Assembly: GCA_016195965.1 (NCBI GenBank) | Contig: JACPYR010000017.1 | Coordinates: 1 to 64,000, forward strand | Source of the DNA: Nitrosomonadales bacterium | GTDB lineage: Bacteria > Pseudomonadota > Gammaproteobacteria > Burkholderiales > Gallionellaceae | Direction: 5' to 3' | Length of the DNA stretch: 64,000 nucleotides | Shown here: positions 56,933 to 64,000 of the stretch, piece by piece | Position numbering within the stretch: the stretch's first letter is position 1 | Layout: every line of letters starts with the position of its first letter | Notes under the pieces: generated by a model | Seen by the model: the letters and a program-made list of their open reading frames with translations, nothing else | What the model was told of the DNA's origin: nothing | The model's database searches: none | Program-made: the position numbers and the translations under genes

Positions 56933-58286
56933 GCGATCCTCCTGCGGATTTGTGTTTTGGCTTGCCGGAAAGCGGCTGAGGGTCGAGCACGGCGACCGTC
57001 AGATTGTCGTCCTGCAAAAATTCTCTGGCGACTTGCTGCACCTGTTCGGCTGTCACCGCCTGGAGTTTTTTCAGCATCACCGGAATCGCCTGATGGCCCA
57101 GGCCGGTGCTCTCCAGCTCGCCTATCTGCATCGCCTGATAGAACAGCGAGTCGCGCTTGAACACTTCGGATGCGGTCACCTGTGCCTTGACGCGCTTGAG
57201 TTCATCTTCGTTGACGCCGTCTTTCAGCAGCAACTCGATTTCTCCGCGCAACGCGGATTCCACATCCTGTACGTTCTTGCCCGCGCTGGGCGTGGCTTCC
57301 AGCATAAACAGGCTGGGGCCGCGCGCCATCGAGTCATAACCCGCTCCCGCCGCGCTGGCGATCTGCTGCTCGCGCACCAGATGTTTGTTGAGCCGCGCCG
57401 ATTCGTTGCCGTCCAGTACACCTGCTAGCATCTCCAGCGCATAAGGCTTCCAGTCTTTCTCGGCATCCCTGATCACCGGAGCCTGATAGGCCATCACCAG
57501 CTGCGGCAATTCGGCTGGCGCCTTGACGACCAGGCGCTTGATGCCGACTTGCTTGGGCTCGGTGTAGTTGCGCCGTATCGGCAATTTATGCTGGGGGATG
57601 GAACCGTAATAGCGTTGCGCCAGCGCAAACACCTCGTTGGCTTTCACGTCCCCGGCGATCACCAGCGTGGCGTTGTTCGGCGCATACCAGCGGTTATACC
57701 AGACCTTGGCGTCATTGACCGTGAGCATCTGCAAGTCGCTCATCCAGCCGATGACCGGATGGTGGTAGGGATGTTCCTGGTAAATGGTCGATCTCATGAT
57801 TTCATTCATCAGCGACTGCGGCTCGTCGTCGGTGCGCATGCGCCGTTCTTCCATGACCACCTTGATTTCCTTGCTGAACTCTTTCGCGCTCAGATCGAGA
57901 TTTTCCATCCGGTCCGATTCCAGCTTCATCGCCAGCGGTAATTGGGATTTATGCAATTGCTGGAAATAAGTGGTGTAATCGCTGCTGGTAAACGCGTTCT
58001 CGCGCCCGCCTGCTGCCGCGATGCGTTTGGAGAATTCCCCGACCGGCACGGACTTGGTTCCCTTGAACATCATATGCTCCAGCACATGCGCGATTCCGGT
58101 AGTGCCGGCCATTTCATCCATGCTGCCCGCTTTGTACCAGACCTGCTGAACGATAACCGGCGCGCGGTGATCTTCCTTGACGACGACTTTCAGTCCGTTC
58201 GCCAGCGTCTTCTCGAATACTTCGGCCTGCGCGGCGCTGTGCGAGCAACCCAACAACAATGCGATGTAAAATAAATAAACTCTCAT
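56922..58286 (-). CDS. M16 family zinc peptidase
   Basis: The 454-aa protein has a signal peptide (LLGCSHSAAQA) and the inverted zinc motif HVLEHMMFKGT (HxxEH) with a downstream Glu in the helical region. It is the catalytic partner of the M16 protein that follows. The two genes lie divergently from ftsY, the normal betaproteobacterial arrangement. Confidence 0.93.
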   Translation of the reverse strand: MRVYLFYIALLLGCSHSAAQAEVFEKTLANGLKVVVKEDHRAPVIVQQVWYKAGSMDEMAGTTGIAHVLEHMMFKGTKSVPVGEFSKRIAAAGGRENAFTSSDYTTYFQQLHKSQLPLAMKLESDRMENLDLSAKEFSKEIKVVMEERRMRTDDEPQSLMNEIMRSTIYQEHPYHHPVIGWMSDLQMLTVNDAKVWYNRWYAPNNATLVIAGDVKANEVFALAQRYYGSIPQHKLPIRRNYTEPKQVGIKRLVVKAPAELPQLVMAYQAPVIRDAEKDWKPYALEMLAGVLDGNESARLNKHLVREQQIASAAGAGYDSMARGPSLFMLEATPSAGKNVQDVESALRGEIELLLKDGVNEDELKRVKAQVTASEVFKRDSLFYQAMQIGELESTGLGHQAIPVMLKKLQAVTAEQVQQVAREFLQDDNLTVAVLDPQPLSGKPKHKSAGGSHVR

Positions 58287-58371
58287 GTCCCTAGCCCTTT
58301 AAGGTGTAATCGGCATAAAATGCCGCGCGCATTATGCGACATTTTTCCGCTTACCGGCCATACCCATCCAA

Positions 58372-59346
58372 ATGTTTAGTTTTTTGAAAAAAAATCCGAC
58401 CGATACGCCCAGCGAGAAAGCAGATGGCGGCTGGTTTTCTCGCCTGAAGACCGGCTTGGCGCGCACCGGCGGCCAGTTGGCCGATCTGTTAGGCGGCGGC
58501 GGAAAAATAGACGACGACCTGTACGAGGAACTGGAGAGCATACTTATCACCGCCGATGTCGGCATGGATGCGACCCGCGCGCTGCTGGCCGACCTGCGCC
58601 ACCACGTCAAGGAACATCGTTTGAGCGAAGCCTCGCAAATGAAGGAAGCGCTCGCACATTGTCTGCTCAAGCTGCTCAAGCCGCTGGCGCAACCGTTGCA
58701 GGCTGAAACCAATAAACCTTTTGTCATCATGATGGTGGGCGTGAACGGCGCGGGCAAGACCACCTCGATAGGCAAGCTGGCGAAATACCTGCAGGACCAA
58801 GGCTTGTCGGTGATGCTTGCGGCAGGCGACACGTTCCGTGCTGCTGCAAGAGAGCAACTGATGACCTGGGGCGAACGCAACAATGTGACGGTGATCGCGC
58901 AGCAGAGCGGCGATGCGGCTGCGGTGATCTACGATGCGGTGCAGTCCGCACAGGCGCGCAAGATCGACGTGGTGCTGGCCGATACCGCCAGACGGCTGAC
59001 CACCCAGGCGCACCTGATGGAAGAAATCAAAAAAGTGAAGCGCGTGATCGCCAAGGTGTTACCCGATGCGCCACACGAGGTGCTGCTGGTGCTGGACGCG
59101 AATACCGGGCAGAACGCGCTCTCCCAGCTCAAGGCATTCGATGAGGCGCTGGGTGTGACCGGCTTGATACTCACCAAGCTGGACGGCACAGCCAAAGGCG
59201 GCGTGATCGCCGCGATCGCCCATTCTGCGCATAACCGGGCACATCCCATCCCGGTACGTTTCATCGGCGTGGGTGAAGCGCTGGATGACCTGCGCCCGTT
59301 CGTGGCGGAGGATTTTGTCGCGGCATTGCTGGGTTTAGACGAATGA
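58372..59346 (+). CDS. ftsY: Signal recognition particle receptor FtsY, altered G3 motif
   Basis: The 324-aa GTPase docks SRP-ribosome complexes at the membrane. The acidic N-terminal A domain is short. The NG domain shows G1 GVNGAGKTTSIGK, G2 DTFRAAA, G4 TKLDGTAKGG and the GVGE end. The G3 motif reads DTARRLTTQ (codon AGA at 58990) where SRP GTPases have DTAGR. Arg at about residue 207 would disturb the switch glycine, so either a sequence error or a rare variant is present. Confidence 0.93.
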   Translation: MFSFLKKNPTDTPSEKADGGWFSRLKTGLARTGGQLADLLGGGGKIDDDLYEELESILITADVGMDATRALLADLRHHVKEHRLSEASQMKEALAHCLLKLLKPLAQPLQAETNKPFVIMMVGVNGAGKTTSIGKLAKYLQDQGLSVMLAAGDTFRAAAREQLMTWGERNNVTVIAQQSGDAAAVIYDAVQSAQARKIDVVLADTARRLTTQAHLMEEIKKVKRVIAKVLPDAPHEVLLVLDANTGQNALSQLKAFDEALGVTGLILTKLDGTAKGGVIAAIAHSAHNRAHPIPVRFIGVGEALDDLRPFVAEDFVAALLGLDE

Positions 59347-60023
59347 TCTCTTTTTCTCAAGTCAACAAGCGCTACCCCGGCGGCTATCAGGCGTTGAAGA
59401 ATGTTTCGTTCGATATTGCCGAGGGCGAGATGGTGTTTCTCAGCGGCCATTCCGGCGCGGGCAAGAGCACGCTGCTCAAGCTGATCGCGGCGATCGAGCG
59501 CCCCAATTCCGGCAGCGTGCTGGTAAACAACCAGAACGTCGGCGTGCTCAAGGAGCGCGCCCTGCCATATCTGCGCCGCAACCTGGGCATCATTTTTCAG
59601 GATCACAAGTTGCTGTTTGATCGCAGCGTGTTCGACAACGTGCTGCTGCCGCTGCAGATTTGCGGTTTCGATTACCGTGAAAGCCACAAGCGGGTGCGTG
59701 CCGCACTCGACAAGGTCGGCCTGCTCAAGCGCGAAAAATCCCATCCCATCGCGCTGTCAGGCGGCGAGCAACAGCGCTTGTGCATTGCCCGGGCGATCGT
59801 CAATCGTCCGGCCATCCTGCTGGCCGATGAGCCGACCGGCAACCTGGATGCCGAGTACGCGCAGGAGATCATGGCGATATTCAGATCCTTCCATCAGGTC
59901 GGTGTCACCCTGCTGATCTCCACCCACGATACCAACGTGTTGCAGGATAACGGCGTGCGCGTGCTCGCTCTCAGGCAGGGTGAGTTGCAAACCATAACAT
60001 CGGGGGGGGGAGGAGGAAAATGA
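59343..60023 (+). CDS. ftsE: Cell division ATP-binding protein FtsE
   Basis: The 226-aa ABC ATPase has Walker [15 protein letters not shown], signature [14 protein letters not shown] and Walker B LLADEPTG. With FtsX it controls cell-wall hydrolases at the septum. It overlaps ftsY by four bases and ftsX by four. A run of nine G in its 3' end is slippage-prone. Confidence 0.96.
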   Translation: MISFSQVNKRYPGGYQALKNVSFDIAEGEMVFLSGHSGAGKSTLLKLIAAIERPNSGSVLVNNQNVGVLKERALPYLRRNLGIIFQDHKLLFDRSVFDNVLLPLQICGFDYRESHKRVRAALDKVGLLKREKSHPIALSGGEQQRLCIARAIVNRPAILLADEPTGNLDAEYAQEIMAIFRSFHQVGVTLLISTHDTNVLQDNGVRVLALRQGELQTITSGGGGGK

Positions 60024-60916
60024 GGCACGCATTCGCGCAAAATTCCAGCATATTGCGGCGCATGTTTGCTTCGCCATTGGCCGGATTTCTCAACATTCTG
60101 GTCATCGGCATCGCGCTCAGCCTGCCTGACGGTATGTATGTGCTGCTGAAAAACATGCAGGGGCTGGTCGCGCAACTTTCGGGCACCCCGCAGATCAGCC
60201 TGTTCATGAGCATGGATGCAAAGGCGGACGATGTCGATATGCTGCGCAAACAACTGGAGCAACATCCGGCTATCGAACGCATTGAGTTTGTTGCGCGGGC
60301 AAGGGCCTTGGAGCAGCTCAAACAAAGCACCGGGCTCGCCGATGTGGTCGGCGGTTTGAGCCAGAACCCCTTGCCGGATGCCTTCATCGTCTACCCCAAA
60401 TCAAGTACAGCGCAAGCGCTGGATGAATTGCGCATTGAGTTGGCGAAGCTGCCCAAGGTGGAATTGGCACAACTCGATTCAGCCTGGGCATACAAGCTGG
60501 AAGCCTTGCTCAAGTTCGGGCGGATGGGGGTGCTGATACTGGCCAGCCTGCTCAGCCTCGCGCTGATTGCTGTCACGTTCAATACCATACGACTGCAAAT
60601 TCTTACCCAGCGCGATGAAATTGAAGTGGCCAAATTGATAGGCGCAACCAACGGTTTCATACGCCGCCCATTCCTGTATTTTGGTGCGGCTCAGGGTTTG
60701 TTGGGGGGCATCGTGGCCTGGTTCATCATCATGGCCAGCCTGCTGTTGCTCAATCACCAGCTCGGTGCCTTATCGCAGCTTTATGCCAGCCAGTTTGTTT
60801 TGCATCCGCTGTCAATCGGCGATAGCCTGACACTGCTGATGTTTTCGATGTATCTGGGTTGGCTGGGTGCGTGGTTGTCAGTGGCGCGGCATTTGTCGCA
60901 GATAGAGCCGCGTTGA
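60020..60916 (+). CDS. ftsX: Cell division protein FtsX
   Basis: The 298-aa permease-like protein has four membrane segments (about 25-48, 165-190, 218-245 and 265-290) and a periplasmic loop after the first. It works with FtsE to activate amidase regulators. The FtsX pattern LLKNMQGLVAQLSG and RDEIEVAKLIGATNGFIRRPFLYFG is present. Confidence 0.95.
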   Translation: MRHAFAQNSSILRRMFASPLAGFLNILVIGIALSLPDGMYVLLKNMQGLVAQLSGTPQISLFMSMDAKADDVDMLRKQLEQHPAIERIEFVARARALEQLKQSTGLADVVGGLSQNPLPDAFIVYPKSSTAQALDELRIELAKLPKVELAQLDSAWAYKLEALLKFGRMGVLILASLLSLALIAVTFNTIRLQILTQRDEIEVAKLIGATNGFIRRPFLYFGAAQGLLGGIVAWFIIMASLLLLNHQLGALSQLYASQFVLHPLSIGDSLTLLMFSMYLGWLGAWLSVARHLSQIEPR

Positions 60917-60951
60917 ATGTGGGGAGTTCGGGTTACATTTCAAAGCAGTGT

Positions 60952-61137
60952 TTACTGCACGTAGCGTACCGTTTCATGGGCGAAGTAAAACAACGGCAGG
61001 CTCAACTGGCGATGGTATATCAGGTCGAGGTCGTCAATTTCAACAGCCCGACCGAAGAGCATGATCTCTTCGCTGTCCACGCCGCTGAACGCATCGTCTG
61101 CAGTTTGTGGGCCGCTTAACTCTATCGTGAAATCCAT
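60952..61137 (-). CDS. Small unknown protein, 61 aa
   Basis: From ATG 61137 (AAGGGG upstream): MDFTIELSGPQTADDAF and onwards, with an acidic centre. No known family. It is the first listed of three short minus-strand genes between ftsX and ruvB, each with a ribosome site; all are unlike the housekeeping genes around them. Confidence 0.55.
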   Translation of the reverse strand: MDFTIELSGPQTADDAFSGVDSEEIMLFGRAVEIDDLDLIYHRQLSLPLFYFAHETVRYVQ

Positions 61138-61228
61138 GCACATCCCCTTAAAACATGACTTCAGTGAAATTACATTTGTTTCTTATCGGACTTGAATTGT
61201 ATTTCTGCGCTATCCGATGCGCGGTGAG

Positions 61229-61348
61229 TCAGGTTGTGGGCTTGGCCACAACATAAAATCCTTTGTTGCGCAAGGTCTGGGCTTTTTCCATGTCCGCTAC
61301 AATGGTGTAGCGCAGCACGCCGTGATAATAAACGCATAATTTAAGCAT
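61229..61348 (-). CDS. Small unknown protein, 39 aa
   Basis: Too short for the ORF track. MLKLCVYYHGVLRYTIVADM continues to FYVVAKPTT-stop. A full GGAGG stands five bases before the ATG. The sequence has the flavour of a single beta-alpha-beta unit. No family is known to me. Confidence 0.5.
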   Translation of the reverse strand: MLKLCVYYHGVLRYTIVADMEKAQTLRNKGFYVVAKPTT

Positions 61349-61412
61349 GATAACCTCCAATCAATCTGCCATATCGTATGGCATGTCTTGCTCAGCACCG
61401 GCCAACATCAGG

Positions 61413-61631
61413 CTAGCGCTGGTTGGCATACATTTTTGCCAGGAAGATATCGGCAATTACCGCAGTAAGATCCGACGGTATGCTCAATTGCTTCTCTGCC
61501 TGGATCAGTTGTTGCTGGCACATCAAGTCAACAGCGGGGTTCCAACCGGCACACATGATTTCCGCGCCGTATTCCGCTTCCATCAAGTCATGTTCGATTT
61601 CGTAGCCGCTCATATTCATCGTGATACTCAT
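61413..61631 (-). CDS. Small unknown protein, 72 aa
   Basis: MSITMNMSGYEIEHDLMEAE and then CAGWNPAVDLMCQQQLIQAE; two cysteines and many Glu/Gln. AAGGAGG stands six bases before ATG 61631. It is the most convincing of the small trio; no family recognised. Confidence 0.6.
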   Translation of the reverse strand: MSITMNMSGYEIEHDLMEAEYGAEIMCAGWNPAVDLMCQQQLIQAEKQLSIPSDLTAVIADIFLAKMYANQR

Positions 61632-62120
61632 GGCACACCTCCTTCTGCTTGCTTAACTTCGTTACGGCCTGTTGCCGCGTAGTTGCATCCTGGTCTGATG
61701 GCTTGAAACTTCGAATGGCCACCGGTGTTGCTCTAGCAGCATATTGTATGCCAAGCGGCAGATTGCTGCTCTGAAATGGCGCCGCCATTGGCCTTGGTGG
61801 GGTTTGTGCGGAGGTATTGAGGCGCCGAGGAATTTCTCAAAAGTAGCTAAAATTTGCGGTTAGTCTTAGTAATGAGAAGAAGAATTTACCAATTTATAAA
61901 ATAGAGAATGTCACAGGGGAAGTCGACAGCAATAGGATTTTGGGTTCCTTTCGCATTAAATATCGCACTGTAGTCATAGTGGGTATTGCTGGGCTCCGGG
62001 CAAGCGGCTCGGTTGGGCGGACGCATTACCAAGTCTCACAACAGGGATGGTGCGGTTACAATGCGTGTTTTACGGATTATCCCGAATAAAATATCCAGAG
62101 CGTAAAGTGCAATTAACCAC
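61632..62120. other. Intergenic region before ruvB, no gene seen
   Basis: This 489-bp stretch has only a weak antisense ORF (61588-61788) without a ribosome site. It is AT-rich from about 61840 to 61970. It holds the promoters of ruvB and of the small gene at 61631, but I cannot place them with confidence. Confidence 0.5.
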
Positions 62121-63197
<1,077 letters not shown>

Positions 63198-63200
63198 ATA

Positions 63201-63608
63201 ATGAGTAAAAGCAAAATATTTTCGCTGCCGGTGCGCGTATATTTTCAGGACACCGATGCGGGCGGGGTGGTTTATCATGCCAGCTACGTGAACTTCATGG
63301 AGCGGGCGCGCACCGAGTGGCTGCGCGCACATGGTTACAGCAATGCCGGGCTGATGAAGGAATTCGGTACGGTGTTCGTGGTGCGCTCACTCAAGCTGGA
63401 TTATCTCAGGCCCGCGCTGCTCGATGATTTACTGGATGTGACGGCGCAGATCAAGGATATCGGGCGCAGCCGCATCTCGTTGCTGCAAAGCGTGTGCCGG
63501 AATGGCGAGGTGTTGACCGAGGCTGAAATACATCTGGTTTGCGTCTCGCTGGCAAGTTTCAAGCCGGTCAGCGTGCCGGAAGTGTTGCGCGAGCGATTGA
63601 AAGTTTGA
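63201..63608 (+). CDS. ybgC: Tol-Pal-associated acyl-CoA thioesterase YbgC
   Basis: The 135-aa hotdog-fold thioesterase has the catalytic Asp in YFQDTDAGGVVYHASYVNFMERARTEWLR. It is the first gene of the tol-pal cluster and follows ruvB closely. Confidence 0.95.
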   Translation: MSKSKIFSLPVRVYFQDTDAGGVVYHASYVNFMERARTEWLRAHGYSNAGLMKEFGTVFVVRSLKLDYLRPALLDDLLDVTAQIKDIGRSRISLLQSVCRNGEVLTEAEIHLVCVSLASFKPVSVPEVLRERLKV

Positions 63609-63623
63609 AAGGGAAATTTTAAA

Positions 63624-64000
63624 TGGATGTGACGCAGGATTTGTCGTTTGTGCACCTGATCAGCCATGCCAGCGTGCTAGTGCAGTTGGTGATGGGTTTG
63701 TTGCTGCTGGTATCGGTGCTGTCGTGGTGGTATATTTTTCTTAAGATGTTCGCGATCCGCGATGAAGTCAAGCTGACCGAGGAATTTGAGGAGGCGTTCT
63801 GGCACAACCAGAATTTGAACGAACTGTACAAGTATGCGAGCGGGAACTCTACACGTGAACATGGTGCAATGGAGCGCATTTTTGCCGCCGGTTTTGTCGA
63901 GTTCGTGAAATTGAAAAAGCAGCAGGGGGTGGATGCCAGCGCGGTCATGGAGGGGACGCGCCGCGCGATGCGCGCGACCTATCAGCGCGAGATGGACAGG
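63624..64000 (+). CDS. tolQ: Tol-Pal system protein TolQ, 5' part
   Basis: The first 125 residues are present before the window ends. A first membrane helix (LVMGLLLLVSVLSWWYIFLKMF) and the cytoplasmic region (FEEAFWHNQNLNELY) match TolQ/ExbB. With TolR it uses the proton gradient to power outer-membrane constriction at division. GGGAAATTTTAA precedes the ATG. Confidence 0.93.

Noticed and set aside
61588-61788. 66-aa minus-strand ORF upstream of the 72-aa gene
   Set aside because: It overlaps the better-supported gene at 61413-61631 and has no ribosome site.

Overview
The window is chromosomal DNA from a betaproteobacterium. The evidence is the gene families and their order: perM/hda divergent from purM-purN, a tol-pal start behind ruvB-ybgC, ftsY-ftsE-ftsX, and lolB/ispE/tRNA-Gln/prs/rplY. 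A sulfide:quinone oxidoreductase next to a dihaem cytochrome c fits a Nitrosomonadales (Gallionellaceae-like) sulfur- or iron-oxidising relative, but that family-level guess is inference.

Layout. 1-2.2 kb: possible transposase tail, a lipoprotein, a CusF-like copper protein and a HAD phosphatase. 2.2-9.2 kb: hda, a PerM-like permease, then purM, purN, a DUF3108 protein, an RsmB/NOP methyltransferase and a fatty acid desaturase. 9.2-20.8 kb: an accessory block with a PDZ-containing sensor kinase and its NarL-type response regulator, two large related lipoproteins that share a 45-bp upstream box, a pentapeptide-repeat protein, a zinc-ribbon protein and a frameshifted LuxR regulator. 20.9-23.7 kb: a decayed PemK-type toxin-antitoxin pair, ruvA, ruvC and yebC. 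23.8-27.6 kb: a HerA-like ATPase, a ParA-like ATPase, an exported protein, higBA and a HicB-like fragment. 27.7-33.3 kb: ychF, sqr divergent from a cytochrome c, pth and mutM.

33,251-42,787: a 9.5-kb integrated element inserted exactly in the first seven codons of mutM. It is bounded by 22-bp direct repeats (21/22 identical) and has paired GGTTACA arm-type sites just inside both ends. It carries a tyrosine integrase, a DUF4258/XRE pair, RadC, an unknown 444-aa protein, an AlpA-like regulator, a Toprim-DUF3987 primase, an origin-like inverted repeat with an AT-rich flank, a terminase-small-subunit-like protein and a DUF4236 membrane protein. It has no capsid, tail or large terminase genes. This is the gene content of a phage satellite and is the most interesting object in the window.

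42.8-64 kb: a 203-bp MITE-like repeat, a Gld-type ABC exporter, a TPR lipoprotein, lolB, a radical SAM protein, ispE with an in-frame 99-nt insertion, tRNA-Gln, prs, rplY, a phosphoesterase, ferredoxin, coaD, rsmD, two M16 peptidases, ftsY (with an altered G3 motif), ftsE, ftsX, three small unknown genes, ruvB, ybgC and the start of tolQ. The ancestral mutM-TPR-lolB-ispE-prs-rplY-pth-ychF neighbourhood is recognisable but scattered by insertions and an inversion.
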